NCBI RefSeq assembly: GCF_900185715.1
Contig: NZ_FYAS01000011.1
Coordinates: 62,001-126,000, forward strand
DNA: 64,000 nt
From: Allobosea sp. CS1GBMeth4
GTDB lineage: Bacteria; Pseudomonadota; Alphaproteobacteria; Rhizobiales; Beijerinckiaceae
Direction of reading: 5' to 3'
Part shown: in pieces, positions 19,166 through 28,062 of the stretch
Position numbering within the stretch: position 1 is the stretch's first letter
How the letters are laid out: each line of letters begins with the position of its first letter
Position numbers and translations under genes: made by a program
The notes under the pieces: model-generated
Told to the model about the DNA's origin: nothing
The model's input: the letters and a program-made list of their open reading frames with translations, nothing else
Databases searched by the model: none

Positions 19166-21103
19166 TCACTCGATCCGGAAATATTTGATGCCGACGCCGA
19201 CCTTGCCGCCGGCGCGGGCGATGTCCTGGCGCAGGCCGGGAAAGACGTCTCCGGCCGGGGCAGGGTTGGGGCCGGCGAGCGTCGGCAGCGGCGCCGGGCT
19301 GACCAATGCGAGGACGGTCTGCGGGCGGACCGGCGCGGCCGAGCCGCCGGTCGATTCGAGCTTGAGGCTGAAGCTCGCCTTGCCGCCCTCCCGGCGCGTG
19401 TAATTGGCCAGATTGTAGACCAGCCCGTCATCGCCGATGAGCAGAATGTCGAGATGCTGGCGGGGGTCGCTTTCGACCGTGCCGGAGAGCGTGTCGCCGC
19501 TGCGCATGGTGAAGGCGCCGATCTGCATGGCCGGGCTGCGGTCGATGCCGCGCCCGAGCTGGCGCAGGAAATCGACCATCGGGCATTGCGCCGTCGTCAC
19601 CGAGCGCAGGCTGATCTGCGCCTCGTAGCCCTGCGCCTTCTTGAAGGCGGCGTCGAAGGCGACGAAGGGCTCGGCCGTGCTGCCGAAGCCTTCGATGGTC
19701 GCGCGCTTGTCGGCGATCGCCGTCGGCCAGAGGAAGAAGCAGGCGCCGCCGTCATAACTCGTGACATAGCGCTCGGTCCGCTCGGCGGCGGTGCGCGGCT
19801 CGGGCTCCGGGCCGGGCGCCGGCGGAGCCATCGCGGCGGGCTTCGGATCCGGGGCGGGCGCAGGCGGCAACGCAGCCGGGGGTGAGGTCAGCTCCGGCGC
19901 GGCCGGCTGCGGCGCCGGCGGCGGCTGCGTCGATGCCGGCGTCGGAGTTGCCGGCGGCTGCAGGGCGGGCGGCTCGGTCTGGCTCGCCGGTTGCGGTGCC
20001 GGCGCCGGCGTTGCCGGTGGCGGGCTCGCGGGCGTGAGCTCCGGCGGAGGAGCGCTCGATCCGGTGCTCGATGGCGGCGATGGCCGCTCGTCGCTCAACG
20101 ACGGCACCGGAGCGTTCATGGCCTGCTGGCTCGGAGCCGTGCCGCCGAGCATTCGCCACGCGGCCAGCCCGCCGGCGGCAAGGAGCGCGATCACCGCGAC
20201 CCCGGCGACCAGCGTCCAGGGTAAGCCGCGGCCACCGCCGGCGGGGCTCGCACCGCCCCTGACCTGCCAGGCCGCGACCTCGGCCATGTCGGCCGGGCGG
20301 TCCTTCGGATCGGGCGCGAGCATGCGCGCGAGCAGCGGGCGGATGCGCTTGTCGATGGCCGAGAGGTCCGGCACCCGCCGGCGCTTCTCCAGGATCTGCA
20401 TCTGCGTCCCGCCCATGTCGAGCGGGCGGCCGCCGAGCGCCTCGGCGAGCACGAGGCCGAGGCTGTAGATGTCCGACTTGCCGGTGACCTCCGCTCCGTA
20501 GAGGCCGAGCTGCTCGGGCGAGACGTAGTTGAATTTGCCGGCGAAGCCGGAACCGATCACCGTCTTCTCTGCCAGCTTCGACTTGGCGATGCCGAAATCG
20601 ATGATCTTGGCGCGCGCGACCTGGCCGCCGGGCAGGATGATGTTGTCCGGCGAGACGTCGCGATGGGTGATGCCGAGCAGGTGGGCGGCGTGCAGGCCCG
20701 AGGCGATGCGCCGGCGCAGCAGGTCGACCTCCTCGAAGGGCAGCGGGCCCTGCTTCAGCCGGTCGGAGAGCGACTGGCCGTCGACGAACTCCATGGCGAG
20801 ATAGGTCGCCTGCGTCGCCGGATCGACGGTGAAGACATAGTAGCGGACGATCGCCTCGTTGTAGAGATTGTGCAGCGCCGCCGCCTCGTTGCGGAACAGG
20901 GTGAGGACATTGGCGTCCTGGGCCATGTCCGAGCGCACGATCTTGATCGCGACGGCGTCGCCGGTCTGGATGGCGCGGCCCTGGTAGACCTCGCCCATGC
21001 CGCCGGTCGCGATCAGGCGCTCGATCTCGTAGATGCCGTTGAGCCGCACACCCGGCGCGAGGCCGGTGCGCGGCATGAAGACGGTGCGGTCGGGGTCGCT
21101 CAT
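19166..21103 (-). CDS. ppkA: T6SS Ser/Thr protein kinase PpkA (ImpN-like)
   Basis: Membrane-bound kinase that switches on type VI secretion by threonine phosphorylation. 645 residues: cytoplasmic Hanks-type kinase domain (about 25-285) with the glycine loop TGGMGEVY, Lys54 (VAIKIV), catalytic HRDVSPDN (Asp149) and DFG at 169-171; transmembrane helix about 297-318; a Pro-rich stretch of about 100 residues; then a C-terminal periplasmic domain (from about 435, with two cysteines) that probably senses envelope state. The N-terminus DRTVFMP resembles a phospho-Thr docking site and is similar to the N-terminus of TssL. Its start overlaps the phosphatase stop by 4 bases. Confidence 0.92.
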   Translation of the reverse strand: MSDPDRTVFMPRTGLAPGVRLNGIYEIERLIATGGMGEVYQGRAIQTGDAVAIKIVRSDMAQDANVLTLFRNEAAALHNLYNEAIVRYYVFTVDPATQATYLAMEFVDGQSLSDRLKQGPLPFEEVDLLRRRIASGLHAAHLLGITHRDVSPDNIILPGGQVARAKIIDFGIAKSKLAEKTVIGSGFAGKFNYVSPEQLGLYGAEVTGKSDIYSLGLVLAEALGGRPLDMGGTQMQILEKRRRVPDLSAIDKRIRPLLARMLAPDPKDRPADMAEVAAWQVRGGASPAGGGRGLPWTLVAGVAVIALLAAGGLAAWRMLGGTAPSQQAMNAPVPSLSDERPSPPSSTGSSAPPPELTPASPPPATPAPAPQPASQTEPPALQPPATPTPASTQPPPAPQPAAPELTSPPAALPPAPAPDPKPAAMAPPAPGPEPEPRTAAERTERYVTSYDGGACFFLWPTAIADKRATIEGFGSTAEPFVAFDAAFKKAQGYEAQISLRSVTTAQCPMVDFLRQLGRGIDRSPAMQIGAFTMRSGDTLSGTVESDPRQHLDILLIGDDGLVYNLANYTRREGGKASFSLKLESTGGSAAPVRPQTVLALVSPAPLPTLAGPNPAPAGDVFPGLRQDIARAGGKVGVGIKYFRIE

Positions 21104-21897
21104 GGCGCGTCGCTCCTGCGCTGGCGCATGTTCGGCACCCAGCGCGTCTTCTCGCTTCCGCCGTCGCGATGATAGCGCACCACGATGACGGTGACATTGT
21201 CGCTGGCGCCGCGTTCGAGCGTCAGCGCCAGCAGCGCGTCGCAGGCGGCCTGCGCCCCGCCCCGTATCGTCGCGCGCAGGATCTCCTCGTCGCGGACATG
21301 GTCGGTCAGCCCGTCCGAGCAGAGCACGAAGACGTCGCCGTTCTCCAGTTCGCCATGGTCGATCTCGAGCTCGGGCCGATCATGCACGCCGATGGCGCGG
21401 GTGATGACGTGCCGCCGCGGCCAGGTCCGCGCCTCCTCGACGGTGAGCAGGCCGCGCTCGATCATGTCCTGCGCCTCGGTATGGTCGCGCGAGACCTGGG
21501 TGATCCGCCCGCCGCGGACGAGATAGATGCGGCTGTCGCCCGACCAGACGCAGGCGAAATGGCGGTCGTGGGCGAGCAGCACGGCGAGCGTCGAGCCCAT
21601 CGTCGCGCCGTCATGCTCGCGGATCTTGCGGCGCAGTTCCGCATTGGCCTCGAGCACGCCGCGCTCGAGCCGCTCGAGCAGTTCGGCGGCGGAGGCGGCC
21701 GGGCCGATGGCGGCGAGGCTCGCCGCCACGGTCGCGCTCGCCATCGCCCCGTTCCGGTGCCCGCCCATGCCGTCGGCCACGGCCCAGAGCCCGATTTCAG
21801 GCCGCAGCACCAGATTGTCCTCGTTATGGCTGCGCACGCGCCCGGCATGGCTGACCGACCCCGTCTCGAAGGCCAGGCCGGGGCGGACCTCGTTCAT
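21100..21897 (-). CDS. pppA: T6SS PP2C-type protein phosphatase PppA
   Basis: Reverses phosphorylation by PpkA. 265 residues, a complete PP2C/Stp1 domain with the metal-binding motifs RSHNEDN, VADGMGGHRNG (Asp42), LCSDGLTDHV and GASDNVTVIVV. No membrane segment, so cytoplasmic. It overlaps tagF upstream and ppkA downstream by 4 bases each, a tightly coupled trio of T6SS post-translational regulators. Confidence 0.95.
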   Translation of the reverse strand: MNEVRPGLAFETGSVSHAGRVRSHNEDNLVLRPEIGLWAVADGMGGHRNGAMASATVAASLAAIGPAASAAELLERLERGVLEANAELRRKIREHDGATMGSTLAVLLAHDRHFACVWSGDSRIYLVRGGRITQVSRDHTEAQDMIERGLLTVEEARTWPRRHVITRAIGVHDRPELEIDHGELENGDVFVLCSDGLTDHVRDEEILRATIRGGAQAACDALLALTLERGASDNVTVIVVRYHRDGGSEKTRWVPNMRQRRSDAP

Positions 21898-22598
21898 GCC
21901 GCCGATCCCGCGCCGAGGAAGGCGTCGAAGCGCCCGGTCAGGAGCCCGGTGAAGAGGTAAGGGCTCGGCAGGCTCTGGCTGACGAGGGCGAGCGGCTCGA
22001 AATCGTCGCCGCCGATGGTCCAGAGATAGCTGGCATGGGCGTAGGAGCGGCTGTGATCCTCGATGCGCAGCGCCGAGAGCCGGGCCGGGAAGGTGGCGGA
22101 ATCGAGCGCGCTGACGATCGTGCCGTCGGAGAGCCTGACCATGTCGGCGGGCGGAGCCGCCATGAGGTCGTCATTCGGCATGACGAGCCCGCCCAGCGCC
22201 TGCGCGACCGCTTCGAAGCTCGCCTCCGGCTCGAGCGCGCGCAAGAGGAAATCTTCGGCCTGCGCGAACCAGCCGTCCTGCGGGTCGAGCTCCGGCGGCG
22301 GAATCGCGGCGCCGGGGCCGGCGAGGGCGAAGACGGTCAGCGGGAAATAGCGGCCGATGCCGTCGACGGACGGCATGAAGGCTCCGGCGACCGTCGTGCC
22401 ACAGAAGGCGCCGCCGAACCAGAAACGCCAGATCGGGGCGTTCAGGAAGGCGTCCTGCCAGCCGGCGCCGAGCGCGAGCCGGCTGGCGGTGAGCCCGCCC
22501 TGGAGCCAGGGCTCGTAGGCCGACAGGAAGGTCGTCGGCGCATTCAGCGCGATGAAGTCCCGCTTGCCCGGCAGCTTCCCGAACAACCCGCAGCTCAT
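21894..22598 (-). CDS. tagF: T6SS-associated protein TagF (ImpM)
   Basis: 234 residues of the TagF/ImpM family (MSCGLFGKLPGKRDFI at the N-terminus, WRFWFGGAFCG, VDGIGRYFPLTVFAL), a cytoplasmic post-translational repressor of T6SS firing in the species studied. The ATG at 22598 is preceded, 7 bases away, by AGGAG. That ribosome site lies inside the inverted-repeat element that separates this gene from tssM. Downstream it overlaps pppA by 4 bases. Confidence 0.93.
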   Translation of the reverse strand: MSCGLFGKLPGKRDFIALNAPTTFLSAYEPWLQGGLTASRLALGAGWQDAFLNAPIWRFWFGGAFCGTTVAGAFMPSVDGIGRYFPLTVFALAGPGAAIPPPELDPQDGWFAQAEDFLLRALEPEASFEAVAQALGGLVMPNDDLMAAPPADMVRLSDGTIVSALDSATFPARLSALRIEDHSRSYAHASYLWTIGGDDFEPLALVSQSLPSPYLFTGLLTGRFDAFLGAGSAA

Positions 22599-22599
22599 C

Positions 22600-22868
22600 T
22601 AAGCGCTCCTAACGGAATCTGGAGGGGGCTCGACGCCGGCAATTCGTCCGATCCGCCAGGAGCGGTGTGAAGCCGATACCCAGGGTATCGGCAAGCGACG
22701 CGACGCCGCGGGCGGGCGAATTCCCGGCGCCGAAGGTGGGCCTTCGAGGGCCGCCTGCGGCGTCGAAACGACTCGCCGATACCGAAGGGTATCGGCTGCG
22801 CGCTTCTCCTGGCATTCGTCTCCTCCAAGGCCCATCGAGCCCCCTCCAGATTCCGTTAGGAGCGCTTA
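22600..22868. mobile_element. MITE-like element with 34-bp perfect terminal inverted repeats
   Basis: Left arm 22600-22633 and right arm 22835-22868 are exact reverse complements (34 of 34 bases), beginning TAAGCGCTCCTAACGG. The outermost base pair step on both sides is TA, as expected for a TA target duplication of the IS630/Tc1-mariner type. The interior (22634-22834) has no long open frame. It holds two smaller palindromes built from GCCGATACC (22672-22692 and 22775-22796) and is itself an imperfect palindrome. It lies exactly between tssM and tagF: the tssM stop TAA uses the boundary TA plus the first A of the element, and the left arm supplies the tagF ribosome site. Confidence 0.8.
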
Positions 22869-25800
22869 AATTCCCGTCGGACAGCGAATGTCGCGCAGTG
22901 CCGGCAGCACCAGCGGGTTCTTCAGCGAGCCGACGCCGAACTGATAGCCGACCTGGCGGCCGCCGGCTGCGAGCGTGAACACGACATTGTCGCCCTGGCG
23001 CAGCACCGAGCCGGCATCGAGCAGCCGGAAGAACGACCAGTCGCCGTCGCGCTCGAACAGCTTGACCTCGCTCGCCGCCGCCGGGGCCGGGCTGCTGGAG
23101 AAGAAGCCGCCGCCGAAGATGCCGCCGGCATTGTTGCTGGCGCCGCCGATCGACAGGGTGATCGAGGTCTTCTTGAGCCCGGCGCCCGGCCACATCACCG
23201 GTGTCGGCGTGTTGACGCCCTGCTGGCTGGCCACGGTGAAGCCGTTGATCTCGAGCTTGGCGCTCTGCGCGTCCGAGGAGAGCGCCGTCGGCACCACCAC
23301 CATCTGGAAGTTCGGCAGGTTGCCGCCGGTCGGAAAGAAGGCCTCGCGGATATCGCTGGCGCGCTGGAACTCGCGCAGCGTCGTCGGCGAGAGCGCGCGC
23401 GCGACCCGGCTGTCCTGGCGCCAGCTCCAGTTCTGGCCGGACTTGTCGATATAGGGGTCGAGCCGCTCCTTGGTGAACTTGTCCATGGTGCCGCCGGGGG
23501 CGAACAGGCTGGCGAAGGCGGTGAGCGGCACCTCGCGCGTCGAGCCCTTCACGAAGGGGTAGCGGTTGGTCAGGATGTCGGCGCATTGGCGCGCGACGTC
23601 GCTGGCGAGCGCCTGCCGGAGCAGCGAGACCGTGGCGCCGGTCGCGTCTCCCTCGAAATCGTTGACCGCGGCGACGATCATCGCGTCGAACGGCGCCGGA
23701 TAGCGCGAGGAGTTGCCGCGCAGCGAGGCGATCAGCGGCACCAGCGCGGCATTGGCGGCGGCCGCCTGTCCAGGCGTTGTCGCGGCCATGGCGAGGTTCT
23801 GGTTGATCTCGGCGAAGATCTGCAACGCCTGATCGACCGGCCGCTTGCCGCCATCGCCCTCGACCAGAACGTGGAAGGCCTTGAACTGCGCCTCGATGTT
23901 GCCGCCGAGCGCCTCGCCGCCGCCGGAGAGCACCCTGTCGACCCCGGGCGCGCTGAGCGGCAGGCTGGTGCCGAGCCGGCTGAGCGAATAATTGGCGCGC
24001 TCCTCCAGGGTCTTGGCGGCCTTGTCGGCGACCTGGCCCGCCATCTTCTCGGCGGCCTGCGCCGCCGCGGGCCGCTTCGCCGCCCGCTCCTTGGTCAATT
24101 GCGTCTCGTCGCGGATCGATTCGAGCAATTGCTTGAAGGGCGAGGTCGGCGCGGCGATGGCCGAGAGCGCGACATATTTCGGCTTGTCGGCGTTGAGGGG
24201 CCGCAGCTTCAGCCGGCGCAGGGCCCGCTGCCAGGAGGCGGTGAAGTCGCGGGCATAGAGCTTGAGCAGGTCCTGGAACAGGTTGGCATATTGCGAGGTG
24301 ATCGCCGCCTGGTCGGCATTGTCGCCGAGCACCCAGCGCTCCTTCTCGATGCGTTCGCCGATATCGCCGAGCCGGTCGACGAAGGCGCTCTGGAAGCCGT
24401 CATAGGTGTAGAAAAAGGGCACCCTGATCGAGTCGAGGTCCTCGCCGGAGACGCCCTCGAAAACCAGCCGGGCATCGGAGCCGCCGCGGATCGCCGCGAC
24501 CCAGTCGCGGCTGGCGTTGCGCCCCTGCGTGCGCAGCAGTTCATAGGCGCGCTCGGCGATGCTGAGCCGGCGCAGCGTACGCTGGCTGCTCTCGATCAGC
24601 GGCTGGTTGAGCTTGACCACCGGCTCAGCTCCGTCGTCGAGATCGAGCAGCGCGACGAGATGCTCCTCCAGCGCCTCGCGGCCCTTGGCATTGGCGGCGC
24701 CGGGGAAGAGATTCTCGGCCCAGTCCTGCCGCATCCAGGCGAGCACGAGGTCGCGGTCGAGCGGGGCACGGCCGCCGACCATCAGATAGACCTTGAGAGC
24801 CTCGTAGATGAAGCCGGGATTGTTGACGTTGGCCTCGAGCTGCTCCTCGAGCCGGAAGACGATGCGCGAGCGCAGCAGCCGCTCCAGCGCCTGATGATAG
24901 CTCTCCTGCGTCGCCGATTGCAGGCGCTCGCGCTGGCTGAGGCCGAAGGTGGCGGCCACCGGCGTCGGCTCGTCCTTGTCGGCATAGCCGGCCGGCATAT
25001 GCCGCAGCTTGTGCAGCAGCGGCAGGATGCGGCTGAAATTGCGGTCGGAGAGCGTGGTCTCCTGCAGCACCGGGGCGGCGCTGGAGCGATAGTCGGCGAG
25101 GGCGTAATTGGTCTGGTTGATCAGGTCGCTGTTGCGCGCATAGCTCGTCCACCACATGCCGCCCAGCGCCAGCGAGACCAGCGCGACGGCGCCGAAGCCG
25201 GCGATGCGCAGCAGGGTCGCGCGGCGCGCGGCACGCAGGTCGGTCGAGACCCAGCCGGATTCGCCGATGATCACCTTCTGGATCAGATCGGTCAGGAAGA
25301 AGCTCTTGCCACGGCCAGAATAGGCGCCGGAATCGGCGTGCTCGCTGCCGAAATTGCGGGAGAGCGCGCCGATCAACTGGTCGATCGGCGTGCCTTCCTG
25401 GGTGCCGGAGGTGAAGTAGAAGCCGCGCAGCGTCGCGCTCGACTGATAGCGCGTCGGCTCGAAGACGCGGCCGAGGAAATCGACGATGGTCGGCTTCAGC
25501 GCCGCCATCTGGCTCGGCAGGCCGAACAGCCGGGCGCGTGCGGTCGGATTATGCTCGTCCTGCAGGCGGTCGGACAGGCGCTCGTTCAGCCGCTCGATCA
25601 GAGCGTCGAATTCGGGCGGCACGTCGCCGATCATGTTGCGGGTCTTGTCGACGGTCTGGAAGGTGTGGCCCCAGACCATGCGGCGCTGCGGCTCGGAGAG
25701 CGCGGCGAAGAACTCGTTGAAGCCGGCGATCAGGTCGGCCTTGGTGAAGACCGCATAGACAGGGAAGTCGATCTTGAGCCGCTCGTGCAGCTCGAGCAGG

Positions 25801-26513
25801 CGCGCCCGGATCGCCTCGGCATGGGCGGCGACCTCCTCCTGCGAGGAGGTCAGCAAGTCCTCGACGCTGATCGCGACCATGACGCCGTTGATCGGCTGGC
25901 GCGGCCGGTTGGCCTTGAGCAGGTCGAGGAAGGAGAGCCAGCTCGCCCGCTCCGCCCTGCTGTCGGTGTCCTGGGTGGTGTAGCGGCCGGCGGTGTCGAT
26001 CAGCACCGCTTCCTCGGCGAACCACCAGTCGCAATAGCGGGTGCCGCCACTGCCGGCGACGGCCGCGGGCGTCTGGCCGCCGCGGGCGAGGGGAAATTTC
26101 AGCCCGGAATTGACCAGCGCCGTAGTCTTGCCGGCGCCCGGCGGGCCGATGATCACATACCAGGGCAGGTCGTAGAGATAATCGCCGCCATCCTTGCCGC
26201 GGGTCCGCCGCAGCGTCGCCAGGGCGTCGCGCATGGCCGCGCCGAGCGCCGCGCCGTCGCCGGTCTGGGCTTCTTCCCTGGCCATCGCCTCGGAAAGCGC
26301 GGCGACGGCCTTGCGCCGGCTGATCACGATCCAGGCGATCCAGCCGAGCGCGCCCAGCAGCAACAGCAGCGCGACCGGCAGCCTGACCCAGAGCGATTCG
26401 AACGGGCGCACCTCGCCGAAGGCGACGAACGGGCCGCCGAACCAGATCAGCAGCGCCAGCGCCAGCGCGCCGACCAGAATGGCTGCGATCCTGAGCCATG
26501 TCGCGAGGTTCAT
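22866..26513 (-). CDS. tssM: T6SS inner-membrane protein TssM (IcmF/ImpL)
   Basis: Large subunit of the T6SS membrane complex, spanning the inner membrane with most of its mass in the periplasm. 1215 residues: two N-terminal transmembrane helices (about 8-28 and 45-65), cytoplasmic NTPase-like domain with Walker A GPPGAGKTT (123-131) and VLIDTAGRYTTQD, a third membrane helix around 435-460, and a long periplasmic IcmF-related and C-terminal beta region. Full length for the family. Its stop codon lies at the edge of the inverted-repeat element. It follows tssL by 31 bases. Confidence 0.96.
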   Translation of the reverse strand: MNLATWLRIAAILVGALALALLIWFGGPFVAFGEVRPFESLWVRLPVALLLLLGALGWIAWIVISRRKAVAALSEAMAREEAQTGDGAALGAAMRDALATLRRTRGKDGGDYLYDLPWYVIIGPPGAGKTTALVNSGLKFPLARGGQTPAAVAGSGGTRYCDWWFAEEAVLIDTAGRYTTQDTDSRAERASWLSFLDLLKANRPRQPINGVMVAISVEDLLTSSQEEVAAHAEAIRARLLELHERLKIDFPVYAVFTKADLIAGFNEFFAALSEPQRRMVWGHTFQTVDKTRNMIGDVPPEFDALIERLNERLSDRLQDEHNPTARARLFGLPSQMAALKPTIVDFLGRVFEPTRYQSSATLRGFYFTSGTQEGTPIDQLIGALSRNFGSEHADSGAYSGRGKSFFLTDLIQKVIIGESGWVSTDLRAARRATLLRIAGFGAVALVSLALGGMWWTSYARNSDLINQTNYALADYRSSAAPVLQETTLSDRNFSRILPLLHKLRHMPAGYADKDEPTPVAATFGLSQRERLQSATQESYHQALERLLRSRIVFRLEEQLEANVNNPGFIYEALKVYLMVGGRAPLDRDLVLAWMRQDWAENLFPGAANAKGREALEEHLVALLDLDDGAEPVVKLNQPLIESSQRTLRRLSIAERAYELLRTQGRNASRDWVAAIRGGSDARLVFEGVSGEDLDSIRVPFFYTYDGFQSAFVDRLGDIGERIEKERWVLGDNADQAAITSQYANLFQDLLKLYARDFTASWQRALRRLKLRPLNADKPKYVALSAIAAPTSPFKQLLESIRDETQLTKERAAKRPAAAQAAEKMAGQVADKAAKTLEERANYSLSRLGTSLPLSAPGVDRVLSGGGEALGGNIEAQFKAFHVLVEGDGGKRPVDQALQIFAEINQNLAMAATTPGQAAAANAALVPLIASLRGNSSRYPAPFDAMIVAAVNDFEGDATGATVSLLRQALASDVARQCADILTNRYPFVKGSTREVPLTAFASLFAPGGTMDKFTKERLDPYIDKSGQNWSWRQDSRVARALSPTTLREFQRASDIREAFFPTGGNLPNFQMVVVPTALSSDAQSAKLEINGFTVASQQGVNTPTPVMWPGAGLKKTSITLSIGGASNNAGGIFGGGFFSSSPAPAAASEVKLFERDGDWSFFRLLDAGSVLRQGDNVVFTLAAGGRQVGYQFGVGSLKNPLVLPALRDIRCPTGI

Positions 26514-26544
26514 GGTCGATCCGTCTCCTGCATCGTCGTCCGTC

Positions 26545-28062
26545 CTAGCCGTTGCGCTGGATCAGGATCTCGACGCGCCGGTTCTTCGCCCGTCCGGCCT
26601 GGGTTGCGTTGGTGTCGATCGGCGCGTCGGGCCCCTTGCCCTCGGTGCTGATCCGGTTTGGCTGGTTCAGCTTGCTTTTCAGGAGATCGCCGACGGCGAC
26701 GGCGCGCGCCTGCGACAGCTGCAGGTTGGAGGGGAAGCGTGCCGTCCGGATCGGCTGCGAGTCGGTGTGGCCGACGACCTTGATCGCGCCGCCTTCCTCG
26801 TTGAGCACGGCGGAGATGCGCTCGATCAGCGGGCGGAACTCGTCGCGCACCACGGCCTGGCCGGGTTCGAACAGGGTGATGTCGACCAGGCGCACGATGA
26901 TCAGGTTCGGCGTCACCTGGCAGGTGATCGGCGGCTTGACCGTGCCGCAGACCTTCGGCGGCTGCGCCGGTGGCGGCAGGGGCGGCGGCGGCCTGGCGGC
27001 GACCTTGCGGACGATCTCGATGTCGCCCTTGGGATGGACCGTGAGCAGCGCGCTGGCCGAGGCTTCGGCATTGCCGCCCAGCAGGGCGCGGAAGATGAAA
27101 TAGAGGCCGAGCACGGCGACCGCCGCCACGGCGGCGACCGACCAGACCGGGACCCTGAAGCCGGCGACGCGCGAGGCGAGCGCCTGGCCCTGCCAGCGCG
27201 GCGACAGTTCCGGATCGGGCTGCTTCACCCGGCGCAGCGTCTCGAACAGGCTGCGCTGGATCATCTGCAGGTTGGCGGCACCGCCGGCCGAGGTGCGGTG
27301 CACGCCCTCGAAGCCGAGCGCCAGGCAGACATGCATCAGCTCGAGCAGGTCGTAATTGACGCTCGGATCCTTCTTGGCGCGCTCGAGCTCCTCGAAGAAG
27401 CGCACGCCGCCGATGCGCTCGCCGAAGAAGCGCGAGAGCATGCTGTACTGGGTCCAGACATGGCGGTCCTCGCCCGGGATGTTCTGGACGATGTCGTCGG
27501 CGAAGGCGCAGATGATGTATTTCGCCGTGCGCGCCTGCTCGGCGGTGAAGCCCGCCGCCCGCACCTCGTGATCGAAGGCCTCGATCGTCTCGCCGACCTG
27601 GCCGATCATCTGCGTCGCCGGCGCGGATGAGAGATTGGCGCGCAGGCGTCCGAGCAGCAGCAGCAGCGGGCCGGCCGCCTTGAGCAGCGGATTGGTGTTC
27701 GGCGTCAGCATCTGCTCGCGCTTCGGCAGAGGCTGAGGCACATAGCCCGGCTGTGGCGGCGGCGGCGCGCTCGGCCGCGGCTGCGGCGTCGCCATCCATT
27801 CGTCGCCGCCCGGCACGCCGGGCGAGGGCGCCGATTGCGGGTATTGCGGCGCGCCGGAAGGGGCATAGGGCGAGCCCTGCGGCGGATAGCCTGCAGGCGG
27901 CGCATAGGGCGCGTTCGGCGGCGGGTAGGGCTGGCCCTGCGGCGGCTGGCCCGGCGCTCCCGGTGCCGGGCGCGAGGGCGGCGGCACGCGCCGTCCGGCC
28001 GGGTTCGGCCGGATGAAGGTCCGGTCCGAGCGGCCGAACGGATCGGAGCCGTCGTTGCTCAT
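26545..28062 (-). CDS. tssL: T6SS protein TssL (DotU/ImpK) with OmpA-like C-terminus
   Basis: Membrane-complex subunit that links TssM to the baseplate. 505 residues: a disordered Pro/Gln-rich N-terminus (1-115), the cytoplasmic DotU domain (about 120-295, with AKYIICAFADDIVQ), one transmembrane helix (about 305-327), then a periplasmic OmpA-type peptidoglycan-binding domain (about 385-503; VVGHTDSQPIRTARFPSN, NRRVEILIQRNG). The extreme N-terminus has DRTFIRPNP with Thr15. In Agrobacterium tumefaciens a Thr at position 14 of TssL is phosphorylated by PpkA, and the phosphorylated form then binds Fha. The gene overlaps tssK by 4 bases. Confidence 0.95.
   Translation of the reverse strand: MSNDGSDPFGRSDRTFIRPNPAGRRVPPPSRPAPGAPGQPPQGQPYPPPNAPYAPPAGYPPQGSPYAPSGAPQYPQSAPSPGVPGGDEWMATPQPRPSAPPPPQPGYVPQPLPKREQMLTPNTNPLLKAAGPLLLLLGRLRANLSSAPATQMIGQVGETIEAFDHEVRAAGFTAEQARTAKYIICAFADDIVQNIPGEDRHVWTQYSMLSRFFGERIGGVRFFEELERAKKDPSVNYDLLELMHVCLALGFEGVHRTSAGGAANLQMIQRSLFETLRRVKQPDPELSPRWQGQALASRVAGFRVPVWSVAAVAAVAVLGLYFIFRALLGGNAEASASALLTVHPKGDIEIVRKVAARPPPPLPPPAQPPKVCGTVKPPITCQVTPNLIIVRLVDITLFEPGQAVVRDEFRPLIERISAVLNEEGGAIKVVGHTDSQPIRTARFPSNLQLSQARAVAVGDLLKSKLNQPNRISTEGKGPDAPIDTNATQAGRAKNRRVEILIQRNG

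Noticed and set aside
23586..26651. A long + strand open frame of about 1020 codons opposite tssM
   Set aside because: It mirrors tssM on the other strand; high GC content leaves antisense frames open. The sequence is Arg/Gly/Ala/Asp-rich with no domain, while tssM is a clear full-length family member.
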